Of a stretch of DNA of 16,356 nucleotides, positions 6,118 through 12,923 are shown piece after piece. Position 1 is the first letter of the stretch. The number at the start of each line of letters is the position of its first letter. The notes beneath the pieces are model-generated. The model had not been told where the DNA came from, searched no databases, and saw nothing but the letters and a program-made list of their open reading frames with translations. The translations under genes were made by a program, and so were the position numbers. Source of the stretch: Clostridium sp. UBA1056 (GTDB taxonomy: Bacteria > Bacillota > Clostridia > Clostridiales > Clostridiaceae); contig DCDL01000017.1 of NCBI GenBank assembly GCA_002316385.1, forward strand, positions 19,664 to 36,019, given 5' to 3'.

Positions 6118-6193
6118 ATTCTGACTCACTTATTTTTGAAGATGCCTTAGATAAATAATTTATTTAAAAATGAATTTACAAGGAGAGATATTT

Positions 6194-7117
6194 ATGAAAC
6201 ATATAGTTAATGGATTTAGACAAGATAAATTAATTAAGTTCAGTTTAGATTTTGTGGATGCAGCTATTCTCAGATATTTTATTGATTTTAAAAAAAGTGG
6301 AAAAATGGTATGCAAAGTTTTAAATGGAGATTATTATTATTGGGTTAGTTATGAGGGAGTTTTAAAGGAATTGCCTATGTTAAATATGAAAAAATATACG
6401 GTACAATCTAGATTTTTTAAATTAAGAGATTTAGGGATACTTACCCATATAGTGGTGAGACAGGGGGGTACATACTCCTATTTTGGTATTGGTGAAAATT
6501 ATAAAGAACTTATAACTAGAGACAAAGATAAAAATGATGAGGGATCTTCTAGTAGCGTGAATGAAGAGGCTTGTAATTTAGAGGAGAAATTCTGTAGTGT
6601 GAATGAAGAGGCTTGCAATTCAGAGGAGAACTTCTGTAGTGTAGACGAAAATGCACATAAGGAGAATAAAAATGCTAGGGGGCATGGATTTAAATCCGAT
6701 ACAAATAATCCCTCTACTAAAGATCCATATATAAAAAATATAAAAAATACTGTTTCCTTTCAGAAAACGGCTTTTGAAATAATCGAGTACCTAAACTTAA
6801 AAACAGAAAAAAACTTTAAAAGTACTACGAAGTCAACTACTAGACTTATTAAGGCAAGGCTTAATGAAAAGTTTACTGTAGAGGACTTTAAAACCGTTAT
6901 AGACAATATGAAATCAAGATGGACAGGCACTAAGTTTCAGCAATATCTAGCTCCAACTACCCTATTTGGAAATAAGTTTGAGACTTATTTAAATCAAGGG
7001 AGGGAAGAACATGTAGATGGAGGCTTCAAAAGGGGAAATGTGGTCAGTAGTGATGAAAAGCCTAAAGCTGAGCTAGAGGAAAGGCTACGCAATATGGTTT
7101 TAGAGGAGGACATGTAG
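6194..7117 (+). CDS. Phage-type replication initiator with Phg_2220_C domain
   Basis: The 307-residue protein probably binds the origin and brings in the helicase encoded next. Residues 1-105 (SLDFVDAAILRYFIDF, then SRFFKLRDLGILTHIVV) look like a winged helix of the replisome-organiser/DnaD type. Residues 115-180 are an acidic, polar linker with two near-identical 14-residue repeats (SVNEEACNLEEKFC and SVNEEACNSEENFC, 121-148) and a third degenerate start. Residues 192-268 (FEIIEYLNLKTEKNFK ... LAPTTLFGNKFETYLNQ) are a clear Phg_2220_C conserved phage C-terminal domain. I chose the ATG at 6194 because AAGGAGAGA lies just before it; an ATG at 6170 precedes that site. The stop is one base from the helicase start. 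No DnaC/DnaI-type loader is present, so this protein may also fill that role. Confidence 0.85.
   Translation: MKHIVNGFRQDKLIKFSLDFVDAAILRYFIDFKKSGKMVCKVLNGDYYYWVSYEGVLKELPMLNMKKYTVQSRFFKLRDLGILTHIVVRQGGTYSYFGIGENYKELITRDKDKNDEGSSSSVNEEACNLEEKFCSVNEEACNSEENFCSVDENAHKENKNARGHGFKSDTNNPSTKDPYIKNIKNTVSFQKTAFEIIEYLNLKTEKNFKSTTKSTTRLIKARLNEKFTVEDFKTVIDNMKSRWTGTKFQQYLAPTTLFGNKFETYLNQGREEHVDGGFKRGNVVSSDEKPKAELEERLRNMVLEEDM
6557..6650 (+). repeat. 42-bp in-frame tandem repeat in the replication gene
   Basis: GTGAATGAAGAGGCTTG recurs at 6557 and 6599, and a weaker third start (GTAGACGAAAATG) falls at 6641, all 42 bases apart. This gives 14-residue protein repeats in the linker, so copy number can change without shifting the frame. 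Confidence 0.75.
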
Positions 7118-7118
7118 T

Positions 7119-8435
7119 ATGAATATGGTGATGCCACATAGCATGGAGACTGAACAGGTGGTCCTTGGGGTATTAATTAACGATAAAGATAAAATCTACG
7201 AGATAGAGGATATTCTAAGCTTAGATGATTTTTATTATGAGAATCACAGAGAGATATACAAGGGAATTTTGAATCTTAGAGCTAGAGATAAGGATATAGA
7301 TTTAATCACCCTTAGCGAAGAATTAAGGGCTAGGGGAGCCCTAGAAAAATGCAATGGAATGACATATTTATCAGAGTTATCAAGCTCAGCTATCTATTTA
7401 AATAACCTAAGAAATTATAGTGATATTATCATAGACAAAGCCAATAGAAGGAGGGTTATAAAAGCTTGTATGAGGGCCATTGATGAGAGTCATAGGGAGT
7501 CTCTAGTAGAGCAGGTGGTGGAGGAACTAGATGATAATATTCATAAGGCCTATAGTTCTTCAGCCATGGAAGAGATGGAACCTATTATGAACACCCTACA
7601 GGATACCATGACCCAAATCGAAGCAAGATATATTGATAAGAAGGAGATTGAAGGCATATCCACTGGTTATAAGGACCTTGATAAAGTAACCTCAGGATTA
7701 CAGCCTGGAGACTTAATTATCATAGCAGCAAGGCCATCCATGGGAAAAACAGCCTTTGCTCTAAATATTGCTCAATATGTTTCAAGGCAGGCAAAGGTGG
7801 GGATATTCTCTTTAGAAATGCCTAAGATTCAACTGATACAGAGGATGTTAGCCGCAAGATGCCTAATTCCTCTTAGCAATATAAAAAGTGGAAGGCTAAA
7901 AGAAGAGGATTTACAAAAGCTCATGGAAGGAGCTGCCAACCTATCAAAGAGAAAAATCTTCATAGATGATACTTCAGCTACCATTGCCACCATAAGGGGA
8001 AAAGCAAGGTTATTAAAGCATAAGGAAGGTTTAGATGTGATAATAATAGACTACCTTCAACTAATAGAATCAACCGGAGTAAGTAATTCTAGAGAACAAG
8101 AAGTTGCAAAGATATCAAGAGAATTAAAGAGGATGGCAAAGTCTTTAAAAATTACAGTTATAGCCTTGGCACAGCTCTCTAGAGCAGCAGAAAGTAGAAG
8201 GGATCCAAGACCTATGTTATCAGACCTAAGGGAATCAGGCTCCATAGAGCAAGATGCAGATATGGTAATCTTCCCATATAGAGAAGTATATTACGACAAG
8301 GAGCTTAAGGAAAAGAATAGGGATAATGAAAGGGAGGTTATGGAAGTTATCGTAGGTAAAAACAGAAATGGGGAAGTGAAAACTGTAAATCTATGTTGGG
8401 TAGGAAAGTATCAGAGGGTTGATGGGATTAGATAG
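7119..8435 (+). CDS. dnaB: DnaB-type replicative DNA helicase
   Basis: This 438-residue protein should be a hexameric 5'-3' helicase that unwinds DNA ahead of the fork. The N-terminal DnaB domain spans about residues 6-105 (PHSMETEQVVLGVLI). The RecA-like core has Walker A ARPSMGKTA (204-212), the FSLEMP motif (230-235), Walker B VIIIDYLQ (307-314), the QLSRAAESRRDPRPMLSDLR block (352-371) and KNRNG (414-418). Length is normal and all key residues are present, so it should be active. GAGGAGGA precedes the ATG, and the upstream stop is one base away, indicating coupling. A chromosomal dnaB normally sits beside rplI or purA, not a phage-type initiator, so this is a phage- or plasmid-type copy. 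Confidence 0.93.
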   Translation: MNMVMPHSMETEQVVLGVLINDKDKIYEIEDILSLDDFYYENHREIYKGILNLRARDKDIDLITLSEELRARGALEKCNGMTYLSELSSSAIYLNNLRNYSDIIIDKANRRRVIKACMRAIDESHRESLVEQVVEELDDNIHKAYSSSAMEEMEPIMNTLQDTMTQIEARYIDKKEIEGISTGYKDLDKVTSGLQPGDLIIIAARPSMGKTAFALNIAQYVSRQAKVGIFSLEMPKIQLIQRMLAARCLIPLSNIKSGRLKEEDLQKLMEGAANLSKRKIFIDDTSATIATIRGKARLLKHKEGLDVIIIDYLQLIESTGVSNSREQEVAKISRELKRMAKSLKITVIALAQLSRAAESRRDPRPMLSDLRESGSIEQDADMVIFPYREVYYDKELKEKNRDNEREVMEVIVGKNRNGEVKTVNLCWVGKYQRVDGIR

Positions 8436-8507
8436 AGATAGAGTTGCCTAAGGCATTTATATTTTGTATGACTATTTTATGTATTCTAATAGTGTGTTAT
8501 TATATGA

Positions 8508-8513
8508 TATAAT
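8508..8513 (+). promoter_or_regulatory. Possible -10 box for the lipoprotein gene
   Basis: A perfect TATAAT lies about 36 bases before the lipoprotein start. The best -35 (TTCTAA at 8484-8489, 18-base spacing) is poor, and AT-rich DNA gives many chance boxes. Confidence 0.3.
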
Positions 8514-8548
8514 AATATTTTTAATATAATAGTATGGGGGAAAAAGCT

Positions 8549-9151
8549 ATGAAAAAAAGAATTTTAGCGTTATTACTTATAACTACAATGGTCATAACAA
8601 TGGTAGGATGTGGCTCAAAGAGTTCAAAGGATGGAGCTAAGAAAGAAAGTAGCGTAGCAGAGCTTTCTGTAGAAGAAAATTTATTTGATGTAGAAGTGAC
8701 AGTGCCTGCAGTCTTTTTCAAAGGTAGTGATATGGGTACTGCTGAAAAAGAAGCAAAAGCAATGGGCGTTCACGAGGTAAAAGCCAATGATGATGGTTCT
8801 GTAACATATATTATGAATAAGAAAACTCATGAAGAATTACTGTCAATTATAAAGACAAGCTTTGATGATAGCATAAAGGAAATTCTAGAAGATAAAGAAA
8901 CCTATCCTTCTTTCACAGAGATAACATATAATGATGATTTAACACAATTTGACGTAATGGTTGATAAAGCATCCTATGAAGAATTTCAATCTTTTACAGA
9001 CTTGGAATTCTATATGGCTGGAAATCTATATCAGATTATTGATAGACAATCTTCAGATAAAGTAAGGACCATAGTGAATTTTAGAGATAAAGACACAGGA
9101 GAAGTCATTGAGAGTGGTGATTCATTAGCTCTAAATAGTGATGATCAATAA
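8549..9151 (+). CDS. Putative lipoprotein of unknown function
   Basis: The 200-residue product has a clear lipoprotein signal: basic start MKKRILALLLITT, hydrophobic core, and lipobox MVGC with Cys21 as the lipidated residue, followed by a Ser/Lys-rich tether. It should be anchored on the outer face of the membrane. The remaining acidic domain (VEENLFDVEVTVPAVFF ... DKDTGEVIESGDSLALNSDD) is found, from memory, in other clostridial and Lachnospiraceae lipoproteins with no assigned role. I chose the ATG at 8549 because GGGGG lies 8 bases before it; the in-frame ATG at 8534 would itself overlap that site. The gene stands alone, and a palindromic repeat that may stop transcription lies just downstream. 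Confidence 0.82.
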   Translation: MKKRILALLLITTMVITMVGCGSKSSKDGAKKESSVAELSVEENLFDVEVTVPAVFFKGSDMGTAEKEAKAMGVHEVKANDDGSVTYIMNKKTHEELLSIIKTSFDDSIKEILEDKETYPSFTEITYNDDLTQFDVMVDKASYEEFQSFTDLEFYMAGNLYQIIDRQSSDKVRTIVNFRDKDTGEVIESGDSLALNSDDQ

Positions 9152-9176
9152 ATAAAAAATTAGTACTTTAAAATAG

Positions 9177-9193
9177 GGCTTTGTTTTAAAATA
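9177..9193 (+). repeat. Possible solitary IS1595-like left end
   Basis: GGCTTTGTTTTAAAATA matches the left inverted repeat at 2920 in 13 of its first 14 bases. No transposase follows. It may be an old excision scar or a chance AT-rich match. Confidence 0.35.
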
Positions 9194-9195
9194 CG

Positions 9196-9293
9196 ATAGG
9201 GACTTTCACAAAATATATTGTTAATCTTATATAAAATATTGAAGTACTTATTCAATATTTATTTAGATTAGCTTATTTTGTGAAAGTCCCTAT
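9196..9293. repeat. Palindromic MITE-like repeat, copy 2 (also terminator-like)
   Basis: The ends are a perfect 20-bp inverted repeat: ATAGGGACTTTCACAAAATA at 9196-9215 and its reverse complement at 9274-9293. The interior is also largely self-complementary around AAGTACTTATTC. The outer arms match copy 1 at 4325-4435 closely. A run of T follows at 9294, so on the plus strand it could end transcription of the lipoprotein gene. It lies between that gene and the convergent YciI gene. No coding frame. Confidence 0.75.
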
Positions 9294-9406
9294 TTTTTTC
9301 GCAATTATTTAATTAAGAATTAGTTATTTATAACATTAATTTAATATGTCTAATTTTTGATTCAAGAAAGCTTCAATTTATTAAAACATGAAATATATAT
9401 TACTTT

Positions 9407-9703
9407 TTACTTATTAACCCATTCACTTGGTGATTGATTAAAATAATGAGATTCAAACTCTGTAAATTTATAATCTTGTATCCCGTAAATTTTAAAAGGT
9501 TCATTTGATAAATAAGCTTCTAGTTTTTCTATAGACTCTGATTTAATAACAAATATCCCACCACTCATATCTGACTTAAGTCCAGACATTAATATCATTC
9601 CCTCATCCATTGCTTTTTGAGTATAGGACATATGCTCTTTCATAATATTTTCATTAATCTTCTCTGAATTTTGTATTATACCTTCAACAATAAAATATTT
9701 CAC
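9407..9703 (-). CDS. YciI-like (YCII domain) protein
   Basis: The 98-residue product fits the YCII domain, a ferredoxin-like fold related to muconolactone isomerase: MKYFIVEGII strand, KEHMSYTQKAMDEG with the conserved His24, MSGLKSDMSGGIFVI strand with Asp45, and the NEPF turn (67-70, usually DPF) before the last strand. Members are small, cytoplasmic and mostly of unknown function; the His and Asp form a possible active site. The start is GTG at 9703, set by GAAAGGA about 9 bases upstream. It is a single gene facing the lipoprotein gene. Confidence 0.83.
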   Translation of the reverse strand: MKYFIVEGIIQNSEKINENIMKEHMSYTQKAMDEGMILMSGLKSDMSGGIFVIKSESIEKLEAYLSNEPFKIYGIQDYKFTEFESHYFNQSPSEWVNK

Positions 9704-9982
9704 TTTTTTATCCTTTCTTAATTTGATTCAGCTCAATGCCTAAATTTTGAGCGAAATTAATATAACTTCTATAAGAGTTAGTGCAGAATATAGAGAATTA
9801 CTTAATGTTTATATCCATATTATAAGCGTTTTGTTAGATAGTATGCAATATCCACAGTTCTCTAAGACAAAGCCTAAAATAAAAGTGAAATTTAAAATAA
9901 CAAGCAAATTTTAATATCTGGAAGCCTATTGATATTATTAGGTTTTGGGCTATTTTTTATATGAAAATATATTGAAAGCTAT

Positions 9983-10010
9983 TTGGATAATATTTGAGGC
10001 GTAGTATAAT
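9983..10010 (+). promoter_or_regulatory. Putative sigma-A promoter of the acetyltransferase pair
   Basis: A perfect -10 TATAAT at 10005-10010 lies 16 bases after a half-matching -35 TTGGAT at 9983-9988. The start codon is 80 bases further on. Confidence 0.45.
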
Positions 10011-10050
10011 GATACAATGATGATAAGTTAAGGATTTTATATATTATAGG

Positions 10051-10070
10051 ACACAATTTATATATTGTGT
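10051..10070. promoter_or_regulatory. Dyad in the acetyltransferase leader
   Basis: ACACAAT and ATTGTGT form a perfect 7-bp inverted repeat with a 6-base spacer, between the promoter and the ribosome site. It may be an operator or leader hairpin. Confidence 0.35.
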
Positions 10071-10089
10071 TGATTGGAGTGATACATGT

Positions 10090-10617
10090 ATGGATATAAA
10101 TTTTGAGCTAGGAAAAGAAAAGGATATTGATGAATTAGAACAACTTTATAATGATTTGAATGACTATTTATCAGAAGGAGTAAATTATCCTGGTTGGCGA
10201 AAAGGTATATATCCTGTTCGGGAAAATGCAATTGATGGAGTTAAACAAGGTAATCTTTATGTAGCAAAACATAATGGGAAAATCATTGGTTCCGTTATTT
10301 TAAGCCATGAGCCTGAGCCTGCATATTATAAAGCTAAATGGGAATTCGAGTCTGACTATTCAGATGTTTTAGTAGTACATACATTTGTAGTGCATCCAAA
10401 ATTCTTGAAATGTGGTGTAGGTAAAGCGCTAATGGACTTTTCTATTAAACACAGTATTAAGTCACAAGCTAAATCAATTAGATTAGACGTTTATGAAGGT
10501 AATATACCTGCTATTAGATTGTATGAAAAATGTGGGTTTAAATATGTTGATACAGTTGACTTAGGACTTGGAAACTACGGGCTTAAGTGGTTTAAATTAT
10601 ATGAAAAATTACTATAA
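10090..10617 (+). CDS. GNAT-family N-acetyltransferase
   Basis: The 175-residue product is a standard GNAT: an N-terminal region with two helices (KDIDELEQLYNDLNDYL), strand YVAKHNGKIIGSVIL, then VHTFVVHPKFLKCGVGKALM, where K-x-G-x-G (107-111) is the acetyl-CoA motif A (R/Q replaced by Lys), and finally GNIPAIRLYEKCGF (138-150), the motif B with Asn and Tyr. Such proteins acetylate amines on metabolites, antibiotics or protein N-termini; nothing here fixes the substrate. A GGAG site lies about 10 bases before the ATG. The next acetyltransferase begins 19 bases after this stop, so the two probably share a transcript from the promoter near 10010. Confidence 0.9.
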   Translation: MDINFELGKEKDIDELEQLYNDLNDYLSEGVNYPGWRKGIYPVRENAIDGVKQGNLYVAKHNGKIIGSVILSHEPEPAYYKAKWEFESDYSDVLVVHTFVVHPKFLKCGVGKALMDFSIKHSIKSQAKSIRLDVYEGNIPAIRLYEKCGFKYVDTVDLGLGNYGLKWFKLYEKLL

Positions 10618-10636
10618 GATAATAGGGGGAATTATA

Positions 10637-11146
10637 ATGAGATTATTAAGACCATCTATAGAATATAAACAGCAAGTTTTAGAATACAGAAAGGAATTTA
10701 TAGAGAATGGCGACGATTTGGCGGGTACATCATATTTACGAAAATATGATATTTATGAGGAATGGTTAAATTTTGTATTAGACAACGAGCAAGATAGTAC
10801 AAAGCATACTGAAGTGACTGCAAATGTATTTTTAGCAATCAGGGAAGAAGATAATAAATTAGTTGGTATAATAAGTATAAGGCATACATTAAACAAATAT
10901 TTATATAATTACGGAGGGCATATTGGTTATAGTGTAAAAAGGATTGAACGTCAAAAAGGTTATGCAAAAGAAATGCTTAAAATTGCATTAGAAAAATGTA
11001 AAAAATTAGAAATTGGAAAAGTGTTGCTAACATGCAATGCTGATAATATTGCTTCAATAAAAACTATAAAATCATGTGGTGGAACATTGGAAAATGAAGT
11101 TAAAGATGATGATACAGTAATTCAACGATATTGGATTAAATTATAA
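10637..11146 (+). CDS. GNAT-family N-acetyltransferase
   Basis: The 169-residue product belongs to a different GNAT subgroup from its neighbour: it opens MRLLRPSIEYKQQVLEYRKE and ends with GHIGYSVKRIERQKGYAKEM (motif A R-Q-K-G-Y-A, 105-110), then LLTCNADNIASIKTIKSCGG and QRYWIKL. That C-terminal pattern is common in predicted Firmicute acetyltransferases of unknown substrate. I chose the ATG at 10637 because AGGGGGA lies 6 bases upstream; an in-frame ATG at 10568 lies inside the previous gene. The 19-base gap places both in one operon. A hairpin follows the stop. Confidence 0.9.
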   Translation: MRLLRPSIEYKQQVLEYRKEFIENGDDLAGTSYLRKYDIYEEWLNFVLDNEQDSTKHTEVTANVFLAIREEDNKLVGIISIRHTLNKYLYNYGGHIGYSVKRIERQKGYAKEMLKIALEKCKKLEIGKVLLTCNADNIASIKTIKSCGGTLENEVKDDDTVIQRYWIKL

Positions 11147-11171
11147 ACATTTATTCTTCTGAAAATGTAGA

Positions 11172-11203
11172 TTAAGGGAACTTTTTTTGATGAGTTCCCT
11201 TAA
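11172..11203. terminator. Strong hairpin after the acetyltransferase pair
   Basis: An 11-bp perfect stem TTAAGGGAACT / AGTTCCCTTAA has a 10-base, T-rich loop. The T-run is in the loop and A's follow the stem on the plus strand, so it is not a classic terminator, but it is well placed 25 bases after the stop. Confidence 0.4.
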
Positions 11204-11213
11204 AAATATTATA

Positions 11214-11240
11214 TTATCAACATTATTCTTTAATAGAGCC
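11214..11240 (-). repeat. Possible solitary IS1595-like right end
   Basis: The stretch matches 4079-4105 in 19 of 27 positions, with the first 9 (TTATCAACA) and last 6 (AGAGCC) identical, and is also followed by AATATTT. It may be a decayed end of the same element type. Confidence 0.35.
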
Positions 11241-11360
11241 AATATTTAAAGTGTTAACCAATGCTATACAAATTCACAATGTAAGTTAAATTATGCTCCA
11301 TTGTAACAATGATTTTTGAGCTATATAATTAAACCATAGCAAGAAGTTAGGAGTAGTACC

Positions 11361-12440
11361 ATGGAGATAAATATAGGTTTTGTAATACAGAAATTAAGAA
11401 AGCTTAAAGGACTAACCCAAGAGCAAGTTGCCGATGCGATGGGTGTATCAAAGGCAGCTGTTTCAAAGTGGGAAAGCGGGAATACTTATCCGGATATAAC
11501 GTTGCTTGCTCCTCTAGCCCGTTTATTAGATACAAATATAAATGAGTTGTTAGAATTTAATTCTAAACTTACAGAAAAAGAAATAAATAGCATAGCTACA
11601 CTTTGTGAACGAGAATTCTTAAAGGGTGATTATTTTTCCGCATATGATCATTGTGAAAAGCAACTTAAAAGATATTCCAATATTGCAGAACTAAAATTAA
11701 GAATTGCTTCTCTTTATTGGCAATATACTGTTTTACTTAAAGATGATGAAGAAGCAAGTAATAACATGATAAAGCGTGCTTGCGAAGTATTTGAGGAAGC
11801 AAGTGAAGCATCAGATGCTGATATAAAAGAAGCAGCACTACATAATATAGCTTCACTTTATATGATGAGAGAGAATTATGATAGTGCATTAAAAACAGCA
11901 GAAAGACTTAATCCAAAATCAAATGACACAATGCTTTTATTGGCAACCATCTATAGAAATAAAGGTGAAAATGATAATGCAAAAAAACTGTATCAAAGAA
12001 TACTCTTTAAAAATATTCAGACTTGTGGTTTAGTACTCCAGAGCTTGTCAAGAGTTGCGGAGAAAGAGTCAAATATTAAAGATGCACAACTTTTTTTAGA
12101 AACGGTAATTAAGTTAAACACATTATTTAAAGTTGAAAATCATGCAGACACTTGTGCCTTACAATTGGCAGAATTGTACGCAAAAAACAATGATAAGGAC
12201 AAGGCCATTGTTATGCTAAATCGATATATAAGATTCATACATAATCTTATAGAAAACGGAAATAAGGGATTAAATAGTAGTAAATTTTTCAGTGAAATAC
12301 AATTTAAATCTGTAGGAGACGGAAAGTCTGAATTTATGAAGCAACATCTTGCAGATGCAATTATGGGCACGTCTGCATTTGATGAATTGAAGGAAAATGA
12401 GGAGTTTAAAAAGATTATAGAGGAGTTAAGGAGTTTGTAG
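11361..12440 (+). CDS. XRE-family regulator with TPR-like repeats
   Basis: The 359-residue product joins an N-terminal Cro/CI-type helix-turn-helix (residues 6-60: IQKLRKLKGLTQEQVADAMG, then SKAAVSKWESGNTYPD) to a long all-helical region made of TPR-like units. Examples are KGDYFSAYDHCEKQLKRYSN, HNIASLYMMRENYDSALKTA, LLATIYRNKGENDNAKKLYQ and LAELYAKNNDKDKAIVMLNR. This architecture is common in Firmicute regulators; some (the RRNPP group) read peptide signals through the TPR part, but this protein is closer to the one-component XRE-TPR type often placed by transporter genes. An AGGAG site lies about 9 bases before the ATG. The ABC transporter operon begins about 480 bases downstream, so it is a possible, unproven, target. 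Confidence 0.88.
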   Translation: MEINIGFVIQKLRKLKGLTQEQVADAMGVSKAAVSKWESGNTYPDITLLAPLARLLDTNINELLEFNSKLTEKEINSIATLCEREFLKGDYFSAYDHCEKQLKRYSNIAELKLRIASLYWQYTVLLKDDEEASNNMIKRACEVFEEASEASDADIKEAALHNIASLYMMRENYDSALKTAERLNPKSNDTMLLLATIYRNKGENDNAKKLYQRILFKNIQTCGLVLQSLSRVAEKESNIKDAQLFLETVIKLNTLFKVENHADTCALQLAELYAKNNDKDKAIVMLNRYIRFIHNLIENGNKGLNSSKFFSEIQFKSVGDGKSEFMKQHLADAIMGTSAFDELKENEEFKKIIEELRSL

Positions 12441-12522
12441 GAATATATTTAAAATTATTAGTATTTATATAGGTAAGCAGTAAATAATTCATCACCTTCA
12501 ACAATAATATTTGTGGTGAGAT

Positions 12523-12558
12523 AATACTCCTATAATCAATGATTAGGGGTATTTTTTA
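12523..12558 (+). terminator. Rho-independent terminator
   Basis: AATACTCC (12523-12530) pairs with GGGGTATT (12546-12553, one G-T pair), with an inner TAATCA / TGATTA pairing, followed by a run of six T. It ends transcription from the XRE-TPR gene. Confidence 0.75.
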
Positions 12559-12566
12559 TGTATAAA

Positions 12567-12685
12567 AGAAAGTCTATTGATGGTCTAGCTGCCATTGTTC
12601 AAAGAGATTCAAGCTAGATCCATTTTCTAATAGTTTATTTATATTTTGTAATAAGAATAAAAATGAACTGGATATTAAATTATAG
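12567..12685 (+). pseudogene. IS66-family orf2 (TnpB) fragment, frameshifted
   Basis: Two reading frames together spell an IS66 orf2 core: RKSIDGLAAIVQRD in one frame (12567-12608), then FKLDPFSNSLFIFCNKNKNE in another (12608-12667), ending at a TAG at 12683-12685. RKSIDGL followed by (Y/F)KLDPFS and LF-x-FC-x-(K/R) is the signature of the IS66 accessory protein needed for transposition. A single lost T near 12606-12609 restores the frame. The rest of the roughly 115-residue protein, orf1 and the main transposase are missing, so this is a scar of an old insertion. Confidence 0.78.
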
Positions 12686-12733
12686 GCAAGGCCTGTATTT
12701 TCAAGGGTTATATTATACTTTTATATGTAAATA

Positions 12734-12742
12734 TGGTACAAT
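12734..12742 (+). promoter_or_regulatory. Extended -10 promoter of the ABC operon
   Basis: TGGTACAAT combines a TG dinucleotide with a 5/6 -10 box. No good -35 is seen, as is usual for extended -10 promoters. It would give an untranslated leader of about 170 bases before the ATPase start. A second TATAAT at 12748-12753 is an alternative. Confidence 0.4.
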
Positions 12743-12817
12743 ATTACTATAATAAACTTATCAATATTCAAGGTGTTTATAAACTAATGTATGAAAGTCA
12801 AGCAGGGTGGTATAAGT

Positions 12818-12830
12818 AATTCTTAGAATT
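12818..12830. promoter_or_regulatory. Short dyad in the ABC operon leader
   Basis: AATTCT-T-AGAATT is a perfect 13-base odd palindrome about 94 bases before the ATPase start. It may be a regulator site; no factor can be named. Confidence 0.3.
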
Positions 12831-12923
12831 TAATAATGTTTTAAATTTAGATTATTTAAACAGAAAAATGTTGCAGGGATAAGTATAGGCATTTAAACTA
12901 ATGCATTTGGGAGAGTGGAATAT

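Larger units (their letters stand above)
5835..6193. other. Divergent regulatory/origin-like region
   Basis: The 359-bp gap between two divergent genes has no reading frame of note and is extremely AT-rich. In order it holds the RHH gene's ribosome site, a perfect 20-bp palindrome (5905-5924), a spacer, four 24-bp tandem repeats (5953-6048), a bulged hairpin (6091-6117) and the AGGAGA ribosome site of the replication gene. The combination of direct repeats, dyads and AT-rich DNA beside replication genes is what a theta-type plasmid or phage origin looks like. No perfect DnaA box (TTATCCACA) was seen. Confidence 0.6.
9704..10089. other. Intergenic stretch between the YciI and GNAT genes
   Basis: The 386 bases hold no convincing gene. 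An imperfect hairpin-like segment around 9926-9952 precedes a T-rich tract. Further right are a promoter-like pair (9983-10010) and a short dyad (10051-10070) ahead of the acetyltransferase. One 8/9 DnaA-box-like sequence (ATATCCACA at 9848) stands alone and is not taken as an origin. Confidence 0.6.
11147..11360. other. Intergenic stretch before the XRE-TPR gene
   Basis: It contains the hairpin at 11172-11203 and, at 11214-11240, a sequence resembling the right end of the IS1595 element. Nothing else stands out; an AGGAG site ends it. Confidence 0.5.
12441..12923. other. Long gap: terminator, IS66 scar and transporter leader
   Basis: It holds, in order, a hairpin with broken stem at 12492-12519 (TCACC/GGTGA ends), a terminator at 12523-12558, a broken piece of IS66 orf2 at 12567-12685, an extended -10 promoter at 12734-12742, a dyad at 12818-12830 and the GGGAGAG ribosome site of the ATPase gene. 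GGTAAGCAGTAAATA near 12472 resembles the start of the terminator at 16195. Confidence 0.6.

Noticed and set aside
9848..9856. ATATCCACA, one mismatch from a DnaA box
   Set aside because: It is a single copy in a gene-poor gap, with no cluster and no adjacent replication gene; the same 9-mer also occurs inside the permease gene.
12804..12812. AGGGTGGTA resembling a T-box riboswitch core
   Set aside because: The following bases do not continue as ACCGCG, no specifier stems or terminator/antiterminator pair are seen, and the operon is a transporter with no amino-acid link.
12787..12819. Leader peptide MYESQAGWYK upstream of the ABC operon
   Set aside because: Ten codons with no well-placed ribosome site and no run of one amino acid; not supportable.
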